Assembly (NCBI RefSeq): GCF_004016445.2 | Contig: NZ_SADT02000007.1 | Location: forward strand, 377,491 to 441,490 | Source of the DNA: Mesorhizobium sp. M2E.F.Ca.ET.219.01.1.1 | Lineage (GTDB): Bacteria > Pseudomonadota > Alphaproteobacteria > Rhizobiales > Rhizobiaceae | Length of the DNA stretch: 64,000 nt | Direction of reading: 5' to 3' | In this document: piece by piece, positions 35,067 to 43,798 of the stretch | How the letters are laid out: each line of letters starts with the position of its first letter | Position numbering within the stretch: the first letter of the stretch is position 1 | The notes under the pieces: generated by a model | Database searches by the model: none | What the model was told of the DNA's origin: nothing | What the model saw: only the letters and a program-made list of their open reading frames with translations | Translations under genes and position numbers: made by a program

Positions 35067-36413
35067 ATGGAAAAGTATGACGTCGTGATCCTGGGCGGCG
35101 GCAATGCCGGCATGGGCGCCACGGTCGCGACGCGCGCCGCCGGACTTTCGGTCGCCATGATCGAGGCTCGCGATCTCGGTGGAACCTGTCCCAATCGCGG
35201 CTGCACGCCGAAGAAGGTGCTGGTTGCGGCGGCCCACGCGCTCGACGAGATCGCAAGGGCCGGCACCCATGCAATCAAGATCGAACCGCCGAGGCTCGAT
35301 TGGCGGGCCCTGATCGAGCGGGAAAAGGACATCATCGCGGATATCCCAGCCCGGCTGTCCGCATTGATGGCCAAGCGAGGCGTCGATGTCATCCACGGCG
35401 AAGCCGCATTTGTCGCCAGCAATGCCATCCGCGTCGGCGCCCGGGAGCTTGAGGCCAGGAACATCGTCATTGCCACCGGCTCGAAGCCGCGCCCGCTGTC
35501 GATCCCGGGGTCGGAATTTCTGACCACATCCGACGAAGTGCTGAACGATCCTGTGTTGCCTCGCGCCGTGGTATTCATCGGCGGCGGCGTTATCGCCTTC
35601 GAACTGGGTCACGTTTATGCGCGCGCCGGCGTCGAGGTCACCGTCCTCGAGGCACTGCCGCAACTCCTCCGAGGCTTCGACGAGGATGCCGTCGCCCAAA
35701 TCCGTGCCGAGAGCGAGCGGCTGGGCATCAGGATCCATACCAAGGCTTGGGTCAAGAAGATCGAAACGACCGACGGGCGGCTGCGGGTGAGCTTCGCGAA
35801 GGATGGCGCCGAATGCTCGGTCAGCGCGGATCGGGCCGTCAATTGCGCGGGGCGCGTGGCCAATGTCGAGGGGCTCGATCTTGGGGCGGGTGTCATTGTG
35901 CATCGCGAAGGCCGCATCGAGATCGACGAGCATCTGCGCTCCCGTTCCAATCCAGACGTCTATGTCTGCGGCGATGCGGTGTGGAACTCTCCGCAGCTTT
36001 CGCCGGTAGCGACCTATGAAGGCGGGATCGTCGGCCGCAACATCGTCGACGGCCCGAAGCATCGGCCCGACTACAGTCACATACCTGCGTCCCTCTACAG
36101 CATTCCGGCCGTGGCTGCCGTCGGTTTGACCGAGACCCAGGCGAGGGAACGTGGCTTCATCGTCAACGTCCACCTGAACGACATGCAAGGCTGGCTCTCC
36201 GCCAGGACTTACGCGGAGCCGGTCGCGTTGTCGAAGATCATAGTCGAGGAAACGACAGGCAGGATCCTCGGAGCCCATCTGGTCGGCCATGCCGGGGAAG
36301 AACTGATCCACACCTTTGCGCTCGCGATGAAGCACGGCATCACGGCTCGAGAGCTGTCTGAGATGGTCTGCGCTTTCCCGACTTTCACAGCGGATATCAG
36401 GAACATGATGTAA
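35067..36413 (+). CDS. Pyridine nucleotide-disulfide oxidoreductase, class I-like
   Basis: The 448-residue protein begins MEKYDVVILGGGNAGMGATV and has the redox-active C-x4-C motif in GGTCPNRGCTPKKVLVAA, an NAD(P)-binding VVFIGGGVIAFELGHVYARA and a dimerisation domain. The C-terminus reads CAFPTFTADIRNMM rather than the HPTxxE of glutathione or lipoamide reductase, so the acid-base histidine is missing. It is therefore not a classical glutathione reductase. It is 19 bp downstream of the NDH-2-like gene. The electron acceptor is unknown. Confidence 0.85.
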   Translation: MEKYDVVILGGGNAGMGATVATRAAGLSVAMIEARDLGGTCPNRGCTPKKVLVAAAHALDEIARAGTHAIKIEPPRLDWRALIEREKDIIADIPARLSALMAKRGVDVIHGEAAFVASNAIRVGARELEARNIVIATGSKPRPLSIPGSEFLTTSDEVLNDPVLPRAVVFIGGGVIAFELGHVYARAGVEVTVLEALPQLLRGFDEDAVAQIRAESERLGIRIHTKAWVKKIETTDGRLRVSFAKDGAECSVSADRAVNCAGRVANVEGLDLGAGVIVHREGRIEIDEHLRSRSNPDVYVCGDAVWNSPQLSPVATYEGGIVGRNIVDGPKHRPDYSHIPASLYSIPAVAAVGLTETQARERGFIVNVHLNDMQGWLSARTYAEPVALSKIIVEETTGRILGAHLVGHAGEELIHTFALAMKHGITARELSEMVCAFPTFTADIRNMM

Positions 36414-36554
36414 CGCGTCGGCCCAGGCCGGCGAAGTAGAGCGGAGGCCCGGCATGCGTCGATGCACGCAGGGCATCAAAACCATGCAGGAAAAACATGG
36501 CGATTGCCGAGGGGTTACGGTGGTAGGCTGTGCGGGACGCGTGAAAGTGCAGAC

Positions 36555-37259
36555 ATGGCCGCCGACGACCAGGCAATGACATTCGAGCAGTCCGTCCAGG
36601 CAGCCATCGAACTTGATGCGCCCCTCAATGAACGGCTGGCCGTGATTGCCGCGGCGGTTCGCCGTCTGAACGCAGAATTCGCCGACGCCGTCGAGCGACT
36701 GGTGGACCGCCTTGAGAAGCAAGGTGCCGGCACAATGGCGCCGGCTCCGGGCGAAGCCATGCCCGGTTTCCTGTTGCCTGATGACGATGGCAGGCTCGTC
36801 AGCCTCGCCGAAATCCTGGCCAAGGGGCCAGCCGTCATCACCTTTCAACGCGGTCACTGGTGCCCTTATTGCCGCTTGAACGCCATCGGGATTGTCGAGG
36901 TGCAGCGCGAGATCGAGGAATTGGGCGGACAGGTAATTGCGATCATGCCGGAGCGGCGCAAATTCGCGAAGGCCATGAAGGCTCTGGTCGGCGCGCAATT
37001 CCCGTTTCTGATCGACATGGACAATGGATATGCGTTGTCGCTCAACCTCGCGATCTGGGTCGGCGCCGAAATGGAGCGGCTCATGGGCCTGGGGTTCGAT
37101 ATCCCTAACTATCAGGGTAACAGCAGCTGGTTCATGCCTATTCCAGCCACCTTCATCGTCGGAACGGACGGGATCATTACGGATCGCTTCGTGGATCCGG
37201 ACTACCGCCGTCGCATGGAAATCGACGACCTGATCGCGGCGCTCAGGCGGGCTCGCTGA
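36555..37259 (+). CDS. AhpC/TSA-family peroxiredoxin-like protein (1)
   Basis: The 234-residue thioredoxin-fold protein has an N-terminal helical part (residues 1 to about 65) and then the peroxiredoxin-like domain with FQRGHWCPYCRLNAIGIVEV. The active-site motif is CPYC, a CxxC rather than the PxxxTxxC of standard peroxiredoxins. The start MAADDQAMTF at 36555 is the likely one but lacks a strong ribosome site; ATG at 36576 is an alternative. It overlaps the 3' end of the LysR gene on the opposite strand by 17 bp. A paralogue is at 39279. Confidence 0.85.
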   Translation: MAADDQAMTFEQSVQAAIELDAPLNERLAVIAAAVRRLNAEFADAVERLVDRLEKQGAGTMAPAPGEAMPGFLLPDDDGRLVSLAEILAKGPAVITFQRGHWCPYCRLNAIGIVEVQREIEELGGQVIAIMPERRKFAKAMKALVGAQFPFLIDMDNGYALSLNLAIWVGAEMERLMGLGFDIPNYQGNSSWFMPIPATFIVGTDGIITDRFVDPDYRRRMEIDDLIAALRRAR

Positions 37260-38148
37260 CGCCGAAGGATGACCAGTCGGCGGCCCTCAGCAGGTTGAGC
37301 AGCGTTGTCGCGACAGGCGAGCGATGCCTGCCGGCTACCGCATAGACGGCAACGATCCGAGAAACGTCCAGATCGCGAAGTTTGAGCCGGCGGGTGGTCG
37401 GGGATCGTGGAGCCGTAAGCGAGACAAAACCTACTCCGGCATTGGCCTCGAGCAATGCCAGTAGGTCCTGATCGGTCTCGACTTCATGCGCGGTTCGAGG
37501 CGTGAGACCCCTGGCGGACAGGGAGCGCGATAGCTCCTCGCCCGTCTCCCAATCGATCCGACTGAGCACGGGTTCGGCGGCAAGCTGAGCTAACGCAACG
37601 TCCGCCTCGTTGCGCCGGGCCAGCGGATGATCGGCATTTACAGCGAGTTCAATCTCTTCCCGAAACAGCGGCCATACGTCCAGGCGGTCCCAGGCCTGTC
37701 CCAGGGGGCCGGCAATTGCCAGCTCGACGTCGCCACTCTTCAACGCGTCGACGACAGCAGCGGGCGAGCCACGATTGATCTTGAGGTGGGCGCCGGGATA
37801 GGCCCGGAAAAGCTCCGTCAAGGGCGAAACCAGCAGCGCTATGTTGATGCTGTTGGATATGGTGACGTTGAGGGGTGCCACGTCACTGCTTTGCACGGCT
37901 TTGGCCAATGACTTGGCGGAAGTGGCCGCATCATAGCACTGTTGCAGCAACGGCAGCATGCGGCGCCCGAGTTCCGTGAGATGCGAGTGCTGACGCTCGC
38001 GCCGCAGGAGCTCCCCGCCAAGTTCCTCTTCAAGCGTCTTGATCGCGCGCGTAAGAGCCGGCTGAGTGACGTTGCATTCCTCGGCCGCCCTGGTGAAATT
38101 CAACGTATTAGACAGGGCCAAAAAATAGCGGACCTGCTGCATCTCCAT
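37243..38148 (-). CDS. LysR family transcriptional regulator (3)
   Basis: The 301-residue regulator starts MEMQQVRYFLALSNTLNFTR with helix-turn-helix NVTQPALTRAIKTLEEELGG. A full co-inducer domain follows. It converges on and overlaps the end of the first AhpC/TSA gene by 17 bp. It is in the same subgroup as regulators 1 and 2. The target is unknown; the adjacent redox genes are candidates. Confidence 0.92.
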   Translation of the reverse strand: MEMQQVRYFLALSNTLNFTRAAEECNVTQPALTRAIKTLEEELGGELLRRERQHSHLTELGRRMLPLLQQCYDAATSAKSLAKAVQSSDVAPLNVTISNSINIALLVSPLTELFRAYPGAHLKINRGSPAAVVDALKSGDVELAIAGPLGQAWDRLDVWPLFREEIELAVNADHPLARRNEADVALAQLAAEPVLSRIDWETGEELSRSLSARGLTPRTAHEVETDQDLLALLEANAGVGFVSLTAPRSPTTRRLKLRDLDVSRIVAVYAVAGRHRSPVATTLLNLLRAADWSSFGVSEPA

Positions 38149-38279
38149 GAAATCTCGCCCCCTCAGCGAAATGGTCTATCAGCGATGGCGCATATTGCGA
38201 GACTAACCCAATTGATAGCGTTGGGCAAAGTGGCGCCCATTACGGACTATGTGTGATACCGCCGGGCGGCGGCACCGAC

Positions 38280-39173
38280 TTATTGTGACGAGCCAAGTGA
38301 CTTGCTTAACCAGTCGGCAAATCCTCTGGCCCGCTTGCTCGGCTGACGCCCGGCCGGGAACAGAGCATGGATAGGTATGGTCGGCAGCGCAAAATCCGGC
38401 AGCAGCCGACACAGACGGCCGTCCTTCAGCTCGGCGTCGAACATCCATCCTGAACCGAATGCTACGCCAAGCCCAGCCACAACACACGCTGTAACGCCGG
38501 CCGAGCTCGAGACCCTGATGCGAGGACTTTCGGGCAGCACAAAGCGGACCTGTGGATCCGCCAGCTCCTGAAACGTCGCGCCGGAACTGTCGGAGGGCCC
38601 GAAGATCACCTGGTGCTTCGCCAGATCCGCAGGGCTGCTCGGCTGACCGTGCCGGGCAATGTATTCCGGCGCGGCAACGAGCAACCGAGGCGTCTGCCCG
38701 ACCTTGCGCGCCATCATGCTGGAATTGTCGAGCAGGCCAAGCCGTATCGCAACATCGGCGCCCTCCTCAGCGAGACTGCGCCGGCGATCGTCCATCATCA
38801 ACTCGACAGAGAGATCGGGATGCTCGGCGAGAAGGCTGGGCAAGCGAGGAATGACCGCGCGCACCCCGAATGTGACTGACAGCTCGACGCGCAGAACGCC
38901 CCGTAACTCCTCATTGCCTGCTGCGGTGTCGGCCGCTGCCCCAAGATCCGCCAGCAGCGGCCGGATCTGGTGGAGGTAGACTTGCCCGGCCTCGGTCAGC
39001 CCGACCTTGCGGCTGGTGCGGATGAGCAGGCGGGCACCGATGCGCGCCTCCAGATCGTTCAGAATCCGCGACACCGACGGCTGCGACAGACCGATCTCAC
39101 GTGCGACTTGGGAGAGGTTTGCCCGTTCGGCCACCCGCACGAAAACCTCAAGTTCCTGCAGTCTGTCGGCCAT
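38280..39173 (-). CDS. LysR family transcriptional regulator (4)
   Basis: The 297-residue regulator starts MADRLQELEVFVRVAERANL with the helix-turn-helix GLSQPSVSRILNDLEARIGA. It belongs to a different LysR subgroup (AaeR/DmlR/CrgA-like) from the other three in the window. It is divergent from the second AhpC/TSA gene across 105 bp and probably controls it and the MFS gene behind it. The short 131-bp interval 38149-38279 separates it from regulator 3. Confidence 0.92.
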   Translation of the reverse strand: MADRLQELEVFVRVAERANLSQVAREIGLSQPSVSRILNDLEARIGARLLIRTSRKVGLTEAGQVYLHQIRPLLADLGAAADTAAGNEELRGVLRVELSVTFGVRAVIPRLPSLLAEHPDLSVELMMDDRRRSLAEEGADVAIRLGLLDNSSMMARKVGQTPRLLVAAPEYIARHGQPSSPADLAKHQVIFGPSDSSGATFQELADPQVRFVLPESPRIRVSSSAGVTACVVAGLGVAFGSGWMFDAELKDGRLCRLLPDFALPTIPIHALFPAGRQPSKRARGFADWLSKSLGSSQ

Positions 39174-39278
39174 TCGTTTTCCGGATGATTGCTATGCTCT
39201 TTGGCAAGCTACCCCCCTTTCTGGAAATAGGCGAGGACGTTGCGCCGCAAGCCGTGCGGTCAAGATTTGGAGTGTTTC

Positions 39279-39941
39279 ATGTCTCTTCAGGAAAAGCTCG
39301 ATGCCTTCAAAGCCGACTTTGAAAGCAAGGCTCCCAAGCAAGCGGTCGAGGTCATGCGCCGTGCGACCGCCGAACTCATAGCGTCGGGTCAGGCCGCCCA
39401 GGCCCTAAAGGCAGGCGCCGTTGCGCCAGCATTCACATTGCCGGAGGCTGATGGCGGGTCTGTCGCATCCAGCGATCTGCTTACCCGGGGTCCCTTGGTG
39501 CTCAGTTTTTATCGCGGGGTCTGGTGCCCCTACTGCAACATCGAGCTGGCAGCCTTGCAGGAAGCTTGGCCAGCAATCCAGGCTACCGGGGCACAACTGG
39601 TTTCCATATCCCCGCAGTCGCTGGCGAACGGCCGCAAGGCCAAGCTCGACAAGCAGATAGCATTCCCGATGCTGAGCGACGCCGGCGGTAGGGTCGCCGA
39701 TGCCTTCGGCCTGCGGTTTCGCCTGCCCGACGATCTGATCGACTTGTATCGCGGCTTCGGCGTCGACCTGCCGCTTATCAATGAGGATCGTTCTTGGACC
39801 TTGCCGATGCCGGCTCGTTTCGTGGTCGGGCAAGACGGCATCATCGCCTATGCCGAGGTCAGCCCGGACTACACGCGCAGACCCGACCCGGCCGACCTTC
39901 TTCCGGTGCTCAAACGATTGCAGGGCTCCATCGCGGCCTGA
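39279..39941 (+). CDS. AhpC/TSA-family peroxiredoxin-like protein (2)
   Basis: The 220-residue protein has a helical N-terminus (MSLQEKLDAFKADFESKAPK) and a thioredoxin-fold domain with FYRGVWCPYCNIELAALQEA. As in the paralogue at 36555, the active site is CPYC. It has FPMLSDAGGRVADAFGLRF, typical of peroxiredoxin-like folds. The start at 39279 gives the family N-terminus. It is divergent from LysR 4 and precedes an MFS transporter by 10 bp. The likely role is reduction of a peroxide or an electrophile. Confidence 0.87.
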   Translation: MSLQEKLDAFKADFESKAPKQAVEVMRRATAELIASGQAAQALKAGAVAPAFTLPEADGGSVASSDLLTRGPLVLSFYRGVWCPYCNIELAALQEAWPAIQATGAQLVSISPQSLANGRKAKLDKQIAFPMLSDAGGRVADAFGLRFRLPDDLIDLYRGFGVDLPLINEDRSWTLPMPARFVVGQDGIIAYAEVSPDYTRRPDPADLLPVLKRLQGSIAA

Positions 39942-39951
39942 GCCGACGGAC

Positions 39952-41193
39952 ATGGACCACATGACAGCCACGAATGTCACCGCAACCAGCGCCGCGCGGC
40001 GCTGGTTGATGCTAAGCGTGGTCTCAGTAGGCGCCTTCCTGCCGATGACGACATGGTTTTCCGCAACGGCGATTGCGCCGCAGCTGACCCGGCTGTGGGA
40101 CCTTTCTCCGGCGCAGGGCGCGTGGATAACCGGTGCCGTGCAGATCGGCTTCGCCATAGGCGCGTTGGCCTCCAGCATGGCCGGCCTTCCGGATGTGTTT
40201 TCGCTTCGCAAGCTGATCGGCGTCAGCGCCTTGACGGCGGCGGCTGCCAACCTCTGTCTCTTGTTCGCGCCCTCCGTCGGCGTGCTGCTGGTCGCCCGTT
40301 TTGTCACCGGCCTGGCCCTGGCGGGCGTGTATCCACCAGCGGTGAAACTGGTATCGACATGGTTTAGTCGCGGACGGGGAACGGCGCTCGGCGCCCTCCT
40401 CGCTGCGCTGACGCTTGGTTCTGCTTTTCCTCATCTGGTATCAGCCCGAGTTGACGAATTGGCTTGGCAAAGCGTCATCGTGGCCACCTCTCTCGCAGCA
40501 CTGGCTGGAGCTTTGTTGATCCTCTGGCTGGGCGAGGAAGGGCCTCATCCCTTCGCGAGATCGGCATTCGACCCTCGCCACATAAAAACGCTGGTGCGCA
40601 ACCGCGCGCTGATGCTCGCCAATCTTGGCTATCTCGGTCACATGTGGGAGCTCTATGCCATGTGGGGCTGGATACTGGCCTACATCAGGGCAGGAGGCCC
40701 CGGCCTGGGCACTGGGGATCCGGGCGCCGCCTCCTTGCTGGCGTTCTTCGTCGTGGCATCGGGCGGGATCGGCTCGATTGCCGGCGGCATCGTGGCGGAC
40801 CGCTTCGGCCGCACCGCCACGGCGGCTGCAATGATGGCTATGTCCGGTCTCTGCGCACTAACGATCGGCCTGACCTTCGCCGGTCCGTTCTGGTTGTTCG
40901 CCGTCGTTGCCATTCTGTGGGGAGCGACCGTCATCGGCGATTCCGCGCAGTTCTCGGCCATGGCAACCGAACTGAGCGATCAACGCTATGTGGGCACGGC
41001 GCTTTCCCTGCAGCTAAGCGTCGGCATCGCACTCACTTTTTGCTCCATCCATCTGGTGTCATTCATGGCGCAGATTGTAGGTTGGCGCTGGAGCTTCCTG
41101 GTCCTGGCGCCCGGCCCACTGCTTGGTGTTGTCGCGATGATAGTGCTTCGGCGCATGCCGACCGCGCGACTAATAGCGCATGGGCTGAGATAG
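39952..41193 (+). CDS. MFS transporter (2)
   Basis: The 413-residue protein has about 12 transmembrane segments, with MLSVVSVGAFLPMTTWFSAT as helix 1 and WITGAVQIGFAIGALASSMA as helix 2. A GGIVADRFGRTATAAAMMAM stretch is the second-half motif A. It resembles cyanate/nitroimidazole-type MFS proteins in general layout only. It starts 10 bp after the AhpC/TSA gene and is probably co-transcribed with it under LysR 4. The substrate is not deducible. Confidence 0.88.
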   Translation: MDHMTATNVTATSAARRWLMLSVVSVGAFLPMTTWFSATAIAPQLTRLWDLSPAQGAWITGAVQIGFAIGALASSMAGLPDVFSLRKLIGVSALTAAAANLCLLFAPSVGVLLVARFVTGLALAGVYPPAVKLVSTWFSRGRGTALGALLAALTLGSAFPHLVSARVDELAWQSVIVATSLAALAGALLILWLGEEGPHPFARSAFDPRHIKTLVRNRALMLANLGYLGHMWELYAMWGWILAYIRAGGPGLGTGDPGAASLLAFFVVASGGIGSIAGGIVADRFGRTATAAAMMAMSGLCALTIGLTFAGPFWLFAVVAILWGATVIGDSAQFSAMATELSDQRYVGTALSLQLSVGIALTFCSIHLVSFMAQIVGWRWSFLVLAPGPLLGVVAMIVLRRMPTARLIAHGLR

Positions 41194-41314
41194 AGGTTTC
41201 AATGGATGCTGGCCTTGAATGTGGTGCCGGCCTGGTATTCTGGGAGCTCCAGTCCCGGCGCCACCACAGCCCAGCCGCGTTCGCCAGTGCGACCAAGGAG
41301 CCGATCGCGCCGGT

Positions 41315-42061
41315 TCAGTTGGTGACGTGCGACAGCCGCAGGCCGGCTTCCTCCGGGGCCTCGGCCATGCCTTCCTCCGCGAAGCGGAACATGTCCTCGA
41401 AATCCAACTCGCGCTCGAAAATGACGCCGCAGACTTTGATCGCAAGCACGTCCTTGTCGCCTTTCGGCGCGAAATAGATCTCGCCGACCGCGCCGCGAAC
41501 GCGTTCGCCGACGTCCTTGGCATCCTCTTCGCTCGCGCCCGGCAGGAAGACGCCGAACATCGAGGTTCCGAGCCGGCCGATCAGATCGTCCTTGCGCACC
41601 GCGGACCGGATGGCCGATGCGATCAGCCGCAAGGCCTCGTCGCCCCATTCCAGACCAAAGCGCAGGTTGATCGACGCCAGATGCTCCGGATGGATGACCA
41701 GAAAGGCGCCGGAGCGCGGACCGGCCGGTCTCGCTGCTCTCCTGTCGACCATCGATGTGAACACTTTGCCGTTCAGGCAGCCGGTCAGCTGGTCGTAGGT
41801 GCCGGATTTGGTAAGCTCCTGCCGGTAACGGCGGATCTCGATCTGTTGCCAGCCGAGTATCGCAAATAGCGGCAGACCGATGGCGATCGGCACGATGATG
41901 GCCGTGACGGCCCCTCGGGCGAACGGCGTCAGGCTGTCGCTGAAAAGCATCAGGTAGTTCAGCGCGAGCGAAAGGGCGACGCAGCCGGCGGTGCCAAGCA
42001 CGGTCAGCAAGATGAGATGCTTCCACGTTTGAGCCGGCGCGGTCGGTGTTTTCGCGGTCAA
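41315..42061 (-). CDS. Membrane protein with degenerate GGDEF domain
   Basis: The 248-residue protein has two transmembrane helices (LILLTVLGTAGCVALSLALN and AVTAIIVPIAIGLPLFAILG), then a GGDEF-like domain starting GTYDQLTGCLNGKVFT. The signature position reads RLGTSMFGVFL instead of RxGGDEF, and the first metal Asp is replaced in LVIHPEHLASIN. Diguanylate cyclase activity is therefore unlikely. A TTG at 42061 with AGGAG 8 bases upstream is taken as the start; ATGs at 42085 and 42142 are in frame but less well placed. It may be a sensor or GTP-binding remnant. Confidence 0.72.
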   Translation of the reverse strand: MTAKTPTAPAQTWKHLILLTVLGTAGCVALSLALNYLMLFSDSLTPFARGAVTAIIVPIAIGLPLFAILGWQQIEIRRYRQELTKSGTYDQLTGCLNGKVFTSMVDRRAARPAGPRSGAFLVIHPEHLASINLRFGLEWGDEALRLIASAIRSAVRKDDLIGRLGTSMFGVFLPGASEEDAKDVGERVRGAVGEIYFAPKGDKDVLAIKVCGVIFERELDFEDMFRFAEEGMAEAPEEAGLRLSHVTN

Positions 42062-42242
42062 GGGCCAATCTCCTGTTCGTCGCATTGGCTTACAGGAGTC
42101 CGTTGCAATTTCGGTTTCAGGAAAGCGTACAATTTGATGCAAAATCGGCTTCTTCTCCCATGGGGATCGCTGGATCCGGCCTGCGCATGCGACCGTGGCC
42201 CTGGGCTTGCGCGCTTGATCGGCCGGAGCAGTCCACGGTTTC

Positions 42243-42305
42243 TAGAATCGCTCGATCGCTCTGACCATTCTGCTTTCACGCAATTCCATGACGGAACCGG
42301 TCATG
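42243..42305. repeat. Probable decayed fragment of the small terminal-inverted repeat
   Basis: The segment with CGCTCTGACCATTCTGCTTT, ACGCAATTCC and GACGGAACCG resembles the right part of the element at 3638-3739. It lies in the 262-bp gap 42062-42323, which otherwise shows no gene. Confidence 0.4.
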
Positions 42306-42323
42306 GGCTTCCCCGCGATTGCG

Positions 42324-43034
42324 CTATTGCGGCGGACCGAAAATGCCCATCCTGGATTCTCTCGCCACCGCTTCCGCCTTGCCGTAAATGCCGGTGGGAG
42401 CGGCCATCGCCCAGCCGTTGGAGACCAGCCACGCGCCGACATCCTGCTTGCCGAGTGCGCAGGGCGCGGCGATGGCGAAGCGGTCGGCATCCGGCGGCAG
42501 CAGGCATTTCAGCGCCCGGCCGCGCAGCCAGGTGTTGAAGGCGGCCCGCGCCCGCTGGCCGCACGGCCAGGCGGTGTTGTCGAACGTGCAGGTCCTGTCG
42601 GGGTCTATGTCGGCCGTCCCGCTGATGGCGACCGTGCGTCCCATGGCCTCGAAGACCGTCGAGGATGTCGCGACCGGGCGAAAAAGCAGCGTCTCGCGCC
42701 AATCCTGCGGCATCGGCGTTTTCGCTCGCGGCGCTAGCCCGAGTTCGCCGAGCGGAGGGCGCGGCTCGATGCGCTCGATCCCGGATGGGTCGAGCGGCGG
42801 CGGCGCTATGAGATCCTCGGCGATCTTGCGTGCAGGCTCGCCTGGCCGCGTGTCTTGAACCGGAGCCTGAGAGGCCGGCTTGAGGTCGCCGGCATCTTGG
42901 GCCGGCGTGACCGGAGGCGGGTCGGGCGGCAGCCAGCGCCTGCCCTCGGCGATCAGCAGCATGCCGGCGAGCAGCCCGAGACCACCGAGCATCGGCGCTA
43001 GCAGCGGGCGGCTGGGCGGTCGCGCCCGGCTCAC
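42324..43034 (-). CDS. Membrane-anchored thermonuclease-like protein
   Basis: The 236-residue protein has one N-terminal transmembrane segment (LLAPMLGGLGLLAGMLLIAE), a proline-rich linker and a C-terminal domain that resembles staphylococcal nuclease. The latter reads SGTADIDPDRTCTFDN, WPCGQRARAAFNTWLRGRAL, and DVGAWLVSNGWAMA near the end. The usual catalytic Arg/Glu pattern is not obvious, so activity is uncertain. It stands alone and divergent from the membrane protein at 43240. Confidence 0.65.
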   Translation of the reverse strand: MSRARPPSRPLLAPMLGGLGLLAGMLLIAEGRRWLPPDPPPVTPAQDAGDLKPASQAPVQDTRPGEPARKIAEDLIAPPPLDPSGIERIEPRPPLGELGLAPRAKTPMPQDWRETLLFRPVATSSTVFEAMGRTVAISGTADIDPDRTCTFDNTAWPCGQRARAAFNTWLRGRALKCLLPPDADRFAIAAPCALGKQDVGAWLVSNGWAMAAPTGIYGKAEAVARESRMGIFGPPQ

Positions 43035-43239
43035 GCTAGGGCCTCCGCGGGATCGCGCCGACAGCCGGTGATGCTGCTCGAGCCCAGCCCGTTAGCTCCT
43101 GTCGACACGGCGCCATCCCGACCGTTGAACCCGTCCACACATTAGACGTGCGCGACATTCCTTGAAAAGCAAGGCGTTGCGTTAAGTCTCGCGCAACCAA
43201 TGCGGCCTAGAATCGGTTATCGGATGTCGAGGGGATGAC

Positions 43240-43776
43240 ATGATACGCAAGCCGGTACTGCTCTTTGCCTTTCCGGCCCTGATGCTGGTTCTGCTGGCGG
43301 CGGAGCGGTTGGCGGCGCTGCTTCTCGGCTTTTATCCGGCCAGCCCCGCCGTGTGGCGCGTCTGGCTGGAGTTGCGTCCTTACTCGACCATGTTCTGGCA
43401 GCAGGTGGATTTCTATCTCGGCGGATCGATGTCCCTTAATGTTGCCATCATCGTCGTCGCGTCGGCTGCCTGCTGGATGGCCTGCCGGGCGAAGCGGTCC
43501 GCAGGCTTCTTCCTCGCCAACCACCTCGCGCTGCTTTTCGCCGGGCTGATGATTATGGCCGGCAGCCATTCTGAAACCGCGAGCACGATCGCCTCGTTCA
43601 CCGCGCCGCGCGGCGTGCAGTTTTCACTGGCGATCGATTTCAGTTTGAACAACAGCTTGCTGCTGTGCCTGGGTCTGGCGGCCTGCGCCTACTGCCATGT
43701 CGCCTTCCTGCGCGAAGCGAGGCAGCGCGCCGAGACCCGCGTGGTTCGCGTTCTGGCGCTGCAGCGCGATCTGTAA
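43240..43776 (+). CDS. Uncharacterised four-helix membrane protein
   Basis: The 178-residue protein starts MIRKPVLLFAFPALMLVLLA and has four hydrophobic segments: about residues 5-30, 65-85, 90-110 and 130-155. No catalytic motif or domain is recognised. GAGGGG precedes the ATG at 43240. It converges on the coiled-coil membrane protein at 43799 with a 22-bp gap. The role is unknown. Confidence 0.65.
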   Translation: MIRKPVLLFAFPALMLVLLAAERLAALLLGFYPASPAVWRVWLELRPYSTMFWQQVDFYLGGSMSLNVAIIVVASAACWMACRAKRSAGFFLANHLALLFAGLMIMAGSHSETASTIASFTAPRGVQFSLAIDFSLNNSLLLCLGLAACAYCHVAFLREARQRAETRVVRVLALQRDL

Positions 43777-43798
43777 TCGCCAGCGACAGTCCGCGCGC

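Noticed and set aside
35067..36413. Mercuric or glutathione reductase
   Set aside because: The N-terminal redox motif fits, but the C-terminal HPTxxE is missing. There is no mer gene nearby and no C-terminal Cys pair.
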